Positions 44,591 to 53,791 of a stretch of DNA of 64,000 bases are shown piece by piece. The notes below the pieces were generated by a model. That model made no database searches. It had not been told where the DNA came from and saw only the letters and a list, made by a program, of their open reading frames with translations. The translations under genes and the position numbers were made by a program. The stretch is from CAJQPP01 sp963793465 (GTDB taxonomy: Bacteria; Planctomycetota; Planctomycetia; Pirellulales; Pirellulaceae), in assembly GCA_963793465.1 (NCBI GenBank), contig CAWCAJ010000005.1:558001-622000 (forward strand), read 5' to 3'. Position 1 is the stretch's first letter, and the number at the start of each line of letters is the position of its first letter.

Positions 44591-45205
44591 ATGAAGGTCC
44601 CCAAATTTCTTTTTTTTGACCTGGGACGCGTGCTCCTGGATTTTGACCATGAGATTGCCGTGCAGCAATTGGCCGGTTTGGCGGATTGTGATCAGGAAGG
44701 CGTGCGCGACTTCGTTTTCCGGTCGCCGCTGCAATCGGCATACGAAAAAGGGGAGCTTTCCACGGCCGAGTTTTGTGCACGGTTTCGGGACCACTTCGAT
44801 GTGGACACTTCCGACGCCAGGATTTGCCATGCCGCCAGCGACATCTTTACCCCCAATCTGCCCATGCTGGATATCGTGCGAACCCTGTCCGGGCAGGGCC
44901 GGTCGCTGGGGATTCTCTCCAATACCTGTGACGCCCATTGGCAGTTCATTTGCGATGCCGATTACGACCTGTTGCAGCACTGCCCCACCCAGGTGTTGAG
45001 TTTCCAGGTGCGGGCATCCAAGCCGCATGCCAGGATTTACCAAGTGGCTGCCCAGCAAGCGCAGCAGTCGCCCGGGGACATCTTCTTTGTGGATGACCTG
45101 CCAGAAAATGTGGCGGGGGCTCGGGAAATTGGGCTGGATGCTGTGCTTTACACCACTCCCGAGCAGTTACGCCAGCAATTGATACATCGTGGCATTCAGC
45201 TTTAG
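44591..45205 (+). CDS. HAD-superfamily phosphatase, YihX-like
   Basis: A 204-aa haloacid-dehalogenase-like hydrolase. Motif I is 'FFDLGRVLLDFD' with the nucleophile Asp10, motif II 'ILSNTCDAHW' near 118, motif III the Lys in 'ASKPHARIY' near 145, and motif IV 'FFVDDLPENVAGAREIG' near 165. The DLGxVL form and helical cap match E. coli YihX, which removes phosphate from glucose-1-phosphate. The ATG at 44591 is chosen over an in-frame extension. It diverges from the AAA+ gene and may serve sugar-phosphate turnover next to the glycan locus. Confidence 0.87.
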   Translation: MKVPKFLFFDLGRVLLDFDHEIAVQQLAGLADCDQEGVRDFVFRSPLQSAYEKGELSTAEFCARFRDHFDVDTSDARICHAASDIFTPNLPMLDIVRTLSGQGRSLGILSNTCDAHWQFICDADYDLLQHCPTQVLSFQVRASKPHARIYQVAAQQAQQSPGDIFFVDDLPENVAGAREIGLDAVLYTTPEQLRQQLIHRGIQL

Positions 45206-45367
45206 CTGCCACCGCCCGCCGATACTGCTCAGCAACACGCCAATTCCTGATGCAGTCGGATGTAGCTTGACATCCTAGAATAGCTTCTCTAGTCTCCCGC
45301 AGCCTCAGCGCGACCCACTTGGGTGGCGGGGTCAAGTCGATTTGTTCAGGAACCCCCAACCGGCTCA

Positions 45368-46195
45368 ATGAAGCGTCCTCTAACCGTTATCGTCCCCTGC
45401 AAGAATGAGCGATTGAATATCGTTCCCTGCATTGAGAGCTTCTGGGACCTCGCCAGCGAGATCCTGATTGCCGATTCTGGCTCGGAGGATGAAACGATCG
45501 ACCTGGCGTTATGCTACGACAAGGTGCGTTTGATCGAGCGGGACTATATCACTTCGGGTGACTTCAAGAACTGGGCGATACCGCAAGCCAGGCACGAGTG
45601 GGTCTTGTTGGTGGATGCCGATGAACGCATCACGCCGCAACTGGCAGAAGAAATCAAGATGGTGTTGTCGCGAGGTCCCGAATACGACGGGTACTGGATT
45701 GATCGCGACAACTTTTTCATGGGTCACGCATTGAAATGGGGCGACGCCCGCACCGACAAAGTATTGCGGCTGTTTCGACGCGACATGGCACAGTACAGCG
45801 GTCCCAGCGATCATGGCGAAGTCGAAATCTCCTCGGGACGGGTTGGCGAGCTCCGGGAATCGATGATTCACTACTCGTTCTGGTCTTACGACCAGTTGAA
45901 TCGGAAGCTGGATCGCTACACCACTCTGCAGGCTCTGCAATGGTATGAAGCAGGCAAAGACGCCAGCTATTTCATGCTGTTGTTGAGGCCTTTCTTCCGG
46001 TTTTTCCGCGAGTACATCCTGCAGTTGGGAATCCTGGATGGTAAGGTCGGCTTGCAACAGGCCTGGATTGCCGCCTTCTATACGTGGTCGAAGCAGGCTC
46101 GCCTGTGGGAGTTGAATCACGCCAAACCACAGCCGGGTTCGACCGAAGAAACCTGGCACATGCTGCTGCCGTCCGAAGACAAGCGAGCGGCCTGA
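45368..46195 (+). CDS. Glycosyltransferase family 2 (WaaE/KdtX-like)
   Basis: A 275-aa GT-A enzyme. It opens with 'LTVIVPCKNERLNIVPCIESFWDLASEILIADSGSEDET' region, and the metal-binding DxD is in 'VLLVDADERI'. 'RLFRRDMAQYSGPSDHGEVEI' region is typical of the WaaE/KdtX core-glycosyltransferase group. A terminal hydrophobic-aromatic region (near 'FMLLLRPFFRFFREYILQLG') may associate with the membrane. Ends in 'DKRAA', a tail shared by several neighbours. Likely transfers a sugar onto lipopolysaccharide or another surface glycan. Confidence 0.85.
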   Translation: MKRPLTVIVPCKNERLNIVPCIESFWDLASEILIADSGSEDETIDLALCYDKVRLIERDYITSGDFKNWAIPQARHEWVLLVDADERITPQLAEEIKMVLSRGPEYDGYWIDRDNFFMGHALKWGDARTDKVLRLFRRDMAQYSGPSDHGEVEISSGRVGELRESMIHYSFWSYDQLNRKLDRYTTLQALQWYEAGKDASYFMLLLRPFFRFFREYILQLGILDGKVGLQQAWIAAFYTWSKQARLWELNHAKPQPGSTEETWHMLLPSEDKRAA

Positions 46196-46271
46196 GCTGG
46201 CTTTCAAGTTGCACTTCCACAATTCCTTGTGGCTGCCAGCGATCCGCTTTCGCTCCACCGACGGCAAGTCA

Positions 46272-46299
46272 ATTCGCAGTGATCCATTCGCAGTGATCC
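46272..46299. repeat. 14-nt direct repeat, two copies
   Basis: attcgcagtgatcc is present twice back to back in the short gap between the WaaE-like gene and the converging galE. No function is evident. Confidence 0.6.
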
Positions 46300-46365
46300 A
46301 GGACCTGCAATATCCGGCCCATGGTCTGGTTTTCGGCGCTGGCCCAAGATCGTGCCATGTCGGTG

Positions 46366-47367
46366 TCAGTCATTTTTCGGTTTACCGCCGGCATAGCCCT
46401 GTGGATGAGCCGAATGCCATGCCCAGGCGGTCCTGACAATGGTTGTTAAGTCGGGCATGCCGGGAACCCATTCCAGCAGCTGATTTGCCAGCCGGGCATC
46501 TGCGACCAATTGGGGAGGATCCCCGGGCCTGCGGGGACCCATGACCTGCGGTATGTCATGCCCCGTGATTTCGCGACACACTTCAATCACTTCTCTGACG
46601 CTGTGTCCCTGTCCGGTTCCCAGATTCACTTCGATGCCCTTGCCAGGTTGCAGCCTTTGCAGGGCTGCCAGGTGAGCCATTCCCAGGTCGTAGACGTGAA
46701 TGTAATCGCGGATACAGGTTCCGTCGGGAGTCGGGTAATCATTGCCGAAAACCGTGACGTGTTCCCTCTGACCCAGGGCCACTTGCAGGACAATCGGGAT
46801 CAGGTGAGATTCCGGGCTGTGGTCCTCGCCGATCGATCCGTCCGGCGCCGCCCCGGCCGCGTTGAAATATCGCAAAGCCGCATAACCCAAGCCGTAGGCG
46901 TGGGAATAGTCCCGCAACGCTTTTTCGATCACCAGTTTGGTAAAGCCGTAGGGGTTGACCGGATCCTGCTTTTCCTCTTCCGTGATCGGTATGTTGTGGG
47001 GGATGCCGTAGGTGGCACAGGTACTGGAAAAGACGATCTTGTTGACGTGGCAGACACGCATGGATTCCAGCAGGCTCAGCGTCGCTGCCACATTATTCTG
47101 ATAGTACTTGGCGGGATGCTCGACAGATTCGCCGACCAGGGCGCAGGCGGCAAAGTGCATCACGGCGTCAATCTGCTTCTCGCGGAGAATCGATTCGGTA
47201 AGTGACGAATCCCGCATGTCACCCACGATCAATTCACCGCGAGTCACCGCTTGCGGGAAACCTGTGGAAAGGTCGTCCAGGACGACAACGCCATGCCCCT
47301 GCTGATCCAGCAACTGGACCATGTGCGAGCCGATATAGCCGGCGCCTCCAACCACCAATACATTCAT
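46366..47367 (-). CDS. galE: UDP-glucose 4-epimerase
   Basis: A 333-aa SDR enzyme that interconverts UDP-glucose and UDP-galactose (or the N-acetyl forms) for glycan synthesis. NAD binding is by 'GGAGYIG' (7-13), the active site has 'FSSTCATYG' (Ser near 114-115) and Tyr140/Lys144 in 'YGFTK'; 'RYFNAAGA' and 'CIRDYIHVYDL' are further family hallmarks. ATG at 47367. Its product fits the surrounding glycosyltransferases. Confidence 0.95.
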   Translation of the reverse strand: MNVLVVGGAGYIGSHMVQLLDQQGHGVVVLDDLSTGFPQAVTRGELIVGDMRDSSLTESILREKQIDAVMHFAACALVGESVEHPAKYYQNNVAATLSLLESMRVCHVNKIVFSSTCATYGIPHNIPITEEEKQDPVNPYGFTKLVIEKALRDYSHAYGLGYAALRYFNAAGAAPDGSIGEDHSPESHLIPIVLQVALGQREHVTVFGNDYPTPDGTCIRDYIHVYDLGMAHLAALQRLQPGKGIEVNLGTGQGHSVREVIEVCREITGHDIPQVMGPRRPGDPPQLVADARLANQLLEWVPGMPDLTTIVRTAWAWHSAHPQGYAGGKPKND

Positions 47368-47412
47368 GATATCGAACAGCTCCCCTACGATGTTATGCGG
47401 GTGGATTTTGAG

Positions 47413-49239
47413 TCAGGCGGCGTGACATTTCTGCCGCGTCCCGGGAATCAGGAAGTCGACTGTACGGCCGGGGTCATGCCAGGCCGCCCAGCGGTGTGAA
47501 AAGCGGACGGCTGATTCCAGATAGTGATCGTAGTGCTGCACCAATTCGTCCACCGCCTGCGTCATCATGGCGGTGTCGGCGGCAATCACACCGACCGCGC
47601 TGCGGGGAGGAGCGGTTGGCTGTGCGAAGTCCAGAAAGCGAATCTGTATGTCCTGAAGGATGATCGAAGCAGCGGTAAACGCATTGCGAAACGTCAGTTT
47701 CCCGGTGGCAAATCCCTGGGGAATGCTCAGGTACGCCAGCGATTCGCGTTGTTGGGGACGAATGCCGACGATCTGTCGGTCCCGGCTCAGAGGCTGATTA
47801 TGTTCGTCGAAGCAGTTCAATTCCAGGTCCACATGACTGCCACCTTGACCGACCCAGGGCCAATGGAAGGCGACGATGATTCCCTTGGCTTCTGACAGCG
47901 AAAGGTCCTGACGACGAAATTCACAACGGAAGGGGTTGTGGACGCCATTGAATGAAATGGCGCGACCGGACAGTGGGGCGTTGGCGTGGCTCCAGGGCAA
48001 ATCCGTGGCACGCATTCGCTCGACCCGCGACGCCCGTTCAGCCATCGACTCGATGTGCTGAAAAACAGGTTCCTGGATCTGCCGGGATAACCAGCTGCCA
48101 GCAGGAACCATCACAGGTTTGCCGCAGGCCAGGAACTCACAAAGGATTCCCGCCCGGCGACTATGATAACGAGCGCTGTCGTAGCAGAATAAACCGATGT
48201 CCGATTCCCGGATCAGATTGACGTATTCCGCTTCCGGAAGCGGATGGGGAAGCACGCGGACCCGTTGGCGATACAGTTCGGGATCCACCTGCCGGGGTTG
48301 CATGACCTGGTGACAGGAAAACTGTCTGGGTTCGGAAGCCTGAATATCCAGTTGCACGCGTCCCGTGGCAATTTGGGAATCCCAAATTGCGTTGATTAAC
48401 TGGCTGACCCGCGTTTTCTGGCCTTTTTCCCGCCGCACACCGCCGGCCACGGTCATTTTCAGCGGGCCCGCGGGACGCAACGCGGGCTCTTGCAACAGAT
48501 TGAAACAGAGCTCGGGATTGACGGGATAGGGCAAAGCCTGAAACGCCAGCACTTGCATCCGATTGTATTGTTGCACCAGTTCCTGCGACGTGGCATATCC
48601 GCGAATATCGTGATACGGGGCGCGCGACAACGCCGTTTGAAAAGCACCGCGCAGCAGGTTTTCCTGGCGGGTTTGATCGTCGAAGTTGTCAGGCCGGCCG
48701 GCAAACAGACTGAAGTGGAATTGCGTATGCCACGTGGCTGACAACGACTCGGGATGGCTGCCCATGAAGGCGGTCAGCCCCATGAACTCCAATTCCGACA
48801 GCGTCGTGAAGAAAACATGGTCCTCATCCTCAAAGGTGAATTGCCCAAAAAAGTTGCGGCAGTCTTCTGCGAAGCGGTGGATTTTTCGCGCACGTTGGCG
48901 CATGCGATGGTTGCGTGAACGCTTGGCCCAAAAGTTGTAAAAGCGTCCATTTTGGGGGCCGGGACTCAGTTGAGTCCACCTGCTGCGGACGCCCCTGTGG
49001 CTCAGTTCTTTCAAACCAGCCAGTTGACTCAGGTAGGTGTAGGTGGTTTCCCGGAAAATCTTGTGCACGCTTCCAAACTGACGAAGCGTCTGCTCGGCTT
49101 CCGGTTTGAGCATCCGGTGGGTTCCGATGACGGGTTGAATGCCCCGCTGCCAGGCCGCCTGGGCAATCAGCCGCGTGTAATCAAAATGGTGACCGCCCAC
49201 ATCGGTCAGGGACTGGTCAATGATGAAAAGCTTTTGCAA
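47413..49239 (-). CDS. Glycosyltransferase-like protein of the glycan locus
   Basis: A 608-aa protein. The opening 'LFIIDQSLTDVGGHHFDYTRLIAQAA' and later 'EYVNLIRESDIGLFCYDSARYHSRRAGILCEFLACGKPVMVPAGSW' region are typical of GT-B enzymes, with the Glu-containing donor-binding motif in the latter. The last ~150 aa ('SHVDLELNCFDEHNQPL') looks like an added beta-sandwich domain. The start is a TTG with GGAG about eight bases upstream. It ends 'KCHAA'. Specific sugar unknown. Confidence 0.7.
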   Translation of the reverse strand: MQKLFIIDQSLTDVGGHHFDYTRLIAQAAWQRGIQPVIGTHRMLKPEAEQTLRQFGSVHKIFRETTYTYLSQLAGLKELSHRGVRSRWTQLSPGPQNGRFYNFWAKRSRNHRMRQRARKIHRFAEDCRNFFGQFTFEDEDHVFFTTLSELEFMGLTAFMGSHPESLSATWHTQFHFSLFAGRPDNFDDQTRQENLLRGAFQTALSRAPYHDIRGYATSQELVQQYNRMQVLAFQALPYPVNPELCFNLLQEPALRPAGPLKMTVAGGVRREKGQKTRVSQLINAIWDSQIATGRVQLDIQASEPRQFSCHQVMQPRQVDPELYRQRVRVLPHPLPEAEYVNLIRESDIGLFCYDSARYHSRRAGILCEFLACGKPVMVPAGSWLSRQIQEPVFQHIESMAERASRVERMRATDLPWSHANAPLSGRAISFNGVHNPFRCEFRRQDLSLSEAKGIIVAFHWPWVGQGGSHVDLELNCFDEHNQPLSRDRQIVGIRPQQRESLAYLSIPQGFATGKLTFRNAFTAASIILQDIQIRFLDFAQPTAPPRSAVGVIAADTAMMTQAVDELVQHYDHYLESAVRFSHRWAAWHDPGRTVDFLIPGTRQKCHAA

Positions 49240-49583
49240 AACAACTCTCCGATGCCGCTGTTGCGTGGCGCACGGGCGTGTGCGTGTGCTGCACTCAGTC
49301 TTTCGCTACCTGTGGAAGCAATCCCGCGACACACTCCTCCAAAACGTGATTCCAGTCAGCGCCGGTCAGCGTCTGTCAGTGCCCAGGGGGGTGCGTGGCG
49401 AATATTAGCAGTGCCCCGCAACGGCGGCAATTGCAACCCGGCAGGGGCCGCGGCCGATCGCTATCGTGACAACCTCTGCCCGGCGTTACGGCAGCAACCC
49501 GCTGGCGATTGGAATTGACCTGAATCGAGCATCTTTCTACAAGTCGAACCAGTCATCCCCGTTGCCCGCAGGCCATCCATCCC
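49240..49583. other. Intergenic region between divergent glycan genes
   Basis: A 344-nt stretch between the GT-B-like gene and the frameshifted gene. Frames through it have no resemblance to known proteins, and no repeat or strong promoter was recognised. It probably holds the two divergent promoters. Confidence 0.4.
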
Positions 49584-50451
49584 ATGAAACACGTCGTTAT
49601 CCTGCCCTACTTCTGCGACGAAGAAGTTCAACGCTACCTGAAGATCGTACGGCGTATGGAACAGTTCCCCACACAGCAGTGCGACTGGCAGTTTTTGCTC
49701 AGCAGCCAGTCCCCGGATCAGGCCCAGTCAGATATTGCTGCAGGCTTGCCAGCGGGTGGCCCCGACCGAGTCATTTCAGTGTCCCACGCAGGTGTTCGGC
49801 TATCCGGAAGGCCCCACAGCAATGTTCTGGGACAGCATGCAGTTTATTCGCGAGAACTCACTCGACGATGGTGGTTTTGCCATGTGGTTCGAATCCGATA
49901 TGGCGGCGGTGCAACCGGATTGGATGGACCGCCTGCACGCGGCCTGGAATCACGGCCCGGCACCGCTTTTGATGGGTCTTTACGTGCCGGAAGTTTACAA
50001 GCAACGGTTGTTGCGACGCAACAAGTTGATTCTGGAAGACCACGTCAATGGTGGGGCCTGCTACGCCAAGCACTTCGCTGATCGTATGCCTGCCGCAGCC
50101 CGTGAGGGTGTTTTTGACGTGGTGGTCTACAAGCACGCTCGCAACCTGGGGCAGGTCAAGTCCACCCAGTTGATTGACTTTTCCACCAATACCCGTGTTC
50201 GTCGCGACCTGCTGGATCGCAGCAAGGTGGTGTTGCATGGCTTCATGCAGGACAAGAACCGGTTTATCGACGACTGTGTCGCGCCTTTGACGGAACGCGA
50301 GCGAAATTCTGCCTACCTCAACCCGCTTTGGGACTCGTTGGAAAACACACAACGCAAGCTGCGTGTCTGGATGGTACGGCGGGGTAAGCAGGCCATGTAT
50401 GAGAACATGTTGTTGGCCAAACAACGGGACGGATCCCGACGCGCTGCCTAA
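49584..50451 (+). CDS. Glycan-locus protein (GT-A-like), frameshifted
   Basis: Two frames combine to one gene. The first runs from the ATG at 49584 ('MKHVVILPYFCDEEVQRYL', 'QQCDWQFLLSSQSP'). The second is open to the left of 49735 and continues 'ILLQACQRVAP', 'FGYPEGPTAMFWDSMQFI', 'GGFAMWFESDMAAVQPDWMDRL' and 'LLMGLYVPEVY'. The switch lies at about 49705-49735 and needs one base removed or two added. The 'ESDM' element is placed like a DxD motif in GT-A enzymes. Joined length is about 288 aa. Ends 'SRRAA'. Either a pseudogene or a sequence error; the function is not securely known. Confidence 0.72.
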
Positions 50452-50466
50452 CCCGGAGGATCCAAC

Positions 50467-51801
50467 GTGATCATTGATCATTTCAGTACGTTTCCCCATG
50501 GCGGAGCCGGAACGGCGGCTCGCCGTTTGCACGAACGGTTGGTGGAACGCGGCGTGACAAGCCGTTTCAACTACTGGAAAGACGAACAGCATCAACAACT
50601 CGATCGGTCGTTCCGGCAACTTGAGTTTTCCGATGCGGAATCGTCGCTGCCGATCCTGAAATCAGTGTCGCGGAAGGTCGAAAAACGTCGTCGTCGTCGC
50701 ATCTGCCAACAGTACGATCGCCATGTCGCGAATCGGCCAGAACAGTTTGAGTTATTCTCGATACCCTGGTCGCTTGAAAAATCCAGGTTTGATCTTCGTG
50801 AGTTGGGCAGCGACATTGTGCACCTGCACTGGATGGCATTTTTCATCGACTACCCCAGTTTTTTTCGGTCCATCCCGGACAGCACTCCCATCGTTTGGTC
50901 TTTTCATGACATGAACCCCCTGACGGGAGGCTGTCACTACAGCAGTGGCTGCAGCCGGTTTACAGTGGGCTGTGGCGGATGTCCGCAAATCAACGATCCC
51001 CAGGCCAAGGATGTTTCCTGGCAGGGGTTTCGGGCCAAACAAAAGGCATTGCGTGGCAAAATGATCCACGTGGTCACACCCAACCAATGGCTGTCCGACC
51101 TGGCCAAACACAGTGCGATTTTCCCGCCGGCCACCGAGTTTCATGTCATTCGATTGGGGCTGGACGAACGGGTCTTCAAACCCATCGATTCGCAACTGGC
51201 CCGTCAGCAGCTGGGCTTACCCCTGAATAAACCGCTGGTCGCATTTGGGGCCGAAGACATCCAGAATTATCGGAAGGGGTTCCATCATCTGCTGGACTCG
51301 TTGCGTTTGCTGAAGTCGCAACGGGACGTGGAGTGCCTTGTTTTTGGAAATGGGAAGTTACCCGGGGGACGAGAGGACCTGCCGGTGTTTCATGAATTCG
51401 GATTCGTGAATTCAGCCGAGCGGCACCGTCTGATCTACTCCGCGGCCGACCTGTTCGTGTTGCCCTCCCGGGAGGACAATCAGCCTCAGACCGGATTGGA
51501 GGCCATGGCCTGCGGCACACCGGTGGTCGGGTTCCGTGCAGGTGGGATTCCTGAATACGTCAGGCACAACAAGACCGGCTTGATCGCCTCCATGGGCGAT
51601 GAGCGGGAGATGGCCAGCCACATCGGTCGTTTGATTGACGATGTCGAGTTGCGGGAGCGGTTATCCCGGGATGCGCGACGGATGATCGAGCTGGAATTCA
51701 CGGCCGAATTGCAGGCCAAACGCTACATTCATCTGTATCGGGATATAGGCAACCGCTCGCTGCCCATCGAACAGCAAGCCTCCTTCGCCGAAGCCGCCTG
51801 A
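50467..51801 (+). CDS. Glycosyltransferase family 4
   Basis: A 444-aa GT-B enzyme starting at a GTG with GGAGG seven bases upstream, 15 nt after the preceding stop. The N-terminal domain has 'FSTFPHGGAGTAARRLHERL' and 'IVHLHWMAFFIDY'; the C-terminal donor-binding domain has 'LYSAADLFVLPSREDNQPQTGLEAMACGTPVVGFRAGGIPEYV' region with the E-x7-E pattern. The Cys cluster 'CHYSSGCSRFTVGCGGCPQ' is typical of a GT4 subgroup (WcaC-like). It ends 'FAEAA'. Probably builds the surface polysaccharide. Confidence 0.87.
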   Translation: MIIDHFSTFPHGGAGTAARRLHERLVERGVTSRFNYWKDEQHQQLDRSFRQLEFSDAESSLPILKSVSRKVEKRRRRRICQQYDRHVANRPEQFELFSIPWSLEKSRFDLRELGSDIVHLHWMAFFIDYPSFFRSIPDSTPIVWSFHDMNPLTGGCHYSSGCSRFTVGCGGCPQINDPQAKDVSWQGFRAKQKALRGKMIHVVTPNQWLSDLAKHSAIFPPATEFHVIRLGLDERVFKPIDSQLARQQLGLPLNKPLVAFGAEDIQNYRKGFHHLLDSLRLLKSQRDVECLVFGNGKLPGGREDLPVFHEFGFVNSAERHRLIYSAADLFVLPSREDNQPQTGLEAMACGTPVVGFRAGGIPEYVRHNKTGLIASMGDEREMASHIGRLIDDVELRERLSRDARRMIELEFTAELQAKRYIHLYRDIGNRSLPIEQQASFAEAA

Positions 51802-51813
51802 TCGGCAGGCAAA

Positions 51814-52725
51814 TCAGGCCTGTTTCAATTCTGCATTGGCCTGCGCGAGCAGTTTTTTCTGGTAGCGACTCTGCACGACATCCACCAGCACCATCACGGC
51901 CAGCACGAAGTAGAAAGTAGCTTTGGACATGGCCACGATTTCGTACTGAAAGAAATGCATGTGGGCCAGGTGTCCGCCTTCGGACACCAACATGATCCCA
52001 ACCAACAGCAGGATAAACAGCCCCAGGACCTCGTACATGCGATTTTTCTTGAGGAATTCGGCGACACGATCCGCCAACGCGATCATCAAGACACCACTGA
52101 TCACAACCGCCACCGCCATCACCCAGAAGTTGTCGGTCAGGGCGATGGCACTGAGAATCGAGTCAAATGAAAACACCAGGTTCATGATCACGATCCAGAA
52201 AACGGCGGCACCGACACTGCGTTGCTTTTCCTGCTCGCCCTCATGCTCCAGGTGGTTGATGGCCAAAAGGTGAAAAATCTCCTTGAAGGCCGTGTAAATG
52301 ATGAAGAATCCCCCGATCAGTACGATCACGCTGTGCACGTTGATACTGGCTGCAAACAACTTGCCGGATTCCGTCAGCTCATACTCACCGTGGTCCTGCT
52401 TGTGTTCATTCTGGTGAATCGTAATGGCACCCCGAGCCGAATTCGGGTCATGTTCGGTCGAAACAACCTCGCCATGTTTCTGAATCCCGAATTCCAGGAA
52501 GGGTTCTTGCAACCTTGAGATGGCGGTGACGATTACAAACAGCAATACAATCCGCAGAATGATTGCCAAGCCGATACCCAGTCGGCGGACATAGCCCTGC
52601 TTGGATTCTTCGACTCGCTTGGATTCAATCGAAATGTACAGCAGGTTGTCAAATCCCAGGACAGCCTGCAGGGCGATCAGCATCAACAGGGTTAACAGGT
52701 TTTCCAGAGTAAGAATTTCGAGCAT
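51814..52725 (-). CDS. TerC family integral membrane protein
   Basis: A 303-aa protein with seven or so membrane helices. The family hallmarks are 'ALQAVLGFDNLLYISI' in the first helix and 'MNLVFSFDSILSAIAL' in a middle one; each has the conserved Asp thought to bind metal. A polar loop rich in His and Glu ('HQNEHKQDHGEYEL') sits between helices two and three. TerC proteins are linked to tellurite resistance or metal (Mn2+) export. It converges with the GT4 gene with 12 nt between stops. Its own tail is 'ELKQA'. Confidence 0.9.
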   Translation of the reverse strand: MLEILTLENLLTLLMLIALQAVLGFDNLLYISIESKRVEESKQGYVRRLGIGLAIILRIVLLFVIVTAISRLQEPFLEFGIQKHGEVVSTEHDPNSARGAITIHQNEHKQDHGEYELTESGKLFAASINVHSVIVLIGGFFIIYTAFKEIFHLLAINHLEHEGEQEKQRSVGAAVFWIVIMNLVFSFDSILSAIALTDNFWVMAVAVVISGVLMIALADRVAEFLKKNRMYEVLGLFILLLVGIMLVSEGGHLAHMHFFQYEIVAMSKATFYFVLAVMVLVDVVQSRYQKKLLAQANAELKQA

Positions 52726-52908
52726 CGCGAGCGTCCGAAAAATGCAGAAAAATCAGCAGGCAGCAGCGGCTGATTTTAGCAGCTGCCGGAATGGCGTTAA
52801 GTACTCGCCGCGAAAACGGATCGCGGCGAAAACAGATCGCGGCCGCGGCGAGAACGGGCGACGGAAAACGGGCCAGCCAGAAACGAGAGATGGCGAGGAT
52901 CGCGGGGC

Positions 52909-52947
52909 TCAGGCGGCCCGGCGATTAGTTCAGGCGGCCCGGCGATT
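52909..52947. repeat. Duplicated 3' end of the methyltransferase gene, 18 bp twice
   Basis: tcaggcggcccggcgatt occurs at 52909-52926 and again at 52930-52947, a 21-nt period. On the minus strand each copy encodes Asn-Arg-Arg-Ala-Ala-stop, so a second in-frame copy of the gene's end lies just past its stop. The adjacent region 52800-52862 also contains several diverged 'gatcgcggcgaaaac' units. Confidence 0.8.
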
Positions 52948-53790
52948 GGCCATGGCGGCCTTGCGGCATTCCACGAACAGCGAGTCCGGTTTGCGAATCT
53001 GCTGGCCGCAGGCATCCAGCTGAAACGCGGCGAATCCGTCGATTGAACTCTCGCTCCCTTCGCAAACGCGGAAATCAACCAGCCCGCTTTGCTCACAGAG
53101 TTTCTTCAATGACAGGCGGTCATACATCCAGCGATGGATTTCTCCCTGTTGGCGAAACAGGCCTTCCCGCAGGGCCTCCGCTTTGTGGCCACCCAGAAAT
53201 AAACCCACCGCCGCAATCGCCGTTTGCAAGCGAAAGTTTTCCAGCCAAGCATGGATTTTTCTTTTTCGTTTGGGTGAGCTGGTGCGGCTTTGGCAGGATT
53301 CCAATTCGGCGCCGATGCGAGATTTTACAAAATCCGCGTTGGATTTTCCGGGGTTCACCATATAGGGGCCCATCATGCCGCCTGACTGGTGCCGTACCAT
53401 CTGGTCCAGCAGTTCCAGCTTCATCCACTCGTAGTTTTCCTCCGCTTGCTTGTTGCCCTGCCAGGCCTGCCCCAGCGTCTGCAGGTAGATCTGGGCAATG
53501 CGTTCCAGGTCGGGAACCACAATCCGCAGAATCCCACCCGGACTCAGCACCCGATAGCACTCCTGGATCAGTTGTTCGCCCTGAGCCGGTGTCAGATGTT
53601 CCAATACATGAGAGTGGTACACAGCGTCAAAGGTACCGGATGGAAAGGGCAGCCGCTGGCGGATGTCGTGTTCCTGGACAGCGGCGTCATCGGAAACCAG
53701 GTCCAAATTGCACCAGGCCGGGTGAAAGTGCGTACCGCAGCCCAGGTTCAACAGGCGTCGGCTGGGCATGGCATGGCGGTGCTTCGTCAC
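52930..53790 (-). CDS. Class I SAM-dependent methyltransferase
   Basis: A 286-aa protein. The SAM-binding motif is 'RLLNLGCGTHFHPAWCNLDL', then 'DAVYHSHVLEHLTPAQGEQLIQECYRVLSPGGILRIVVPDLERI' region, as in Methyltransf_11/ubiE-like enzymes acting on glycan or small-molecule substrates. A GTG at 53790 or an ATG at 53769 may be the start; the preceding gene ends two bases from the GTG, arguing for tight coupling. Ends 'NRRAA', with the last codons duplicated downstream. Likely methylates sugars in the surface glycan. Confidence 0.83.
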   Translation of the reverse strand: MTKHRHAMPSRRLLNLGCGTHFHPAWCNLDLVSDDAAVQEHDIRQRLPFPSGTFDAVYHSHVLEHLTPAQGEQLIQECYRVLSPGGILRIVVPDLERIAQIYLQTLGQAWQGNKQAEENYEWMKLELLDQMVRHQSGGMMGPYMVNPGKSNADFVKSRIGAELESCQSRTSSPKRKRKIHAWLENFRLQTAIAAVGLFLGGHKAEALREGLFRQQGEIHRWMYDRLSLKKLCEQSGLVDFRVCEGSESSIDGFAAFQLDACGQQIRKPDSLFVECRKAAMANRRAA

Positions 53791-53791
53791 T

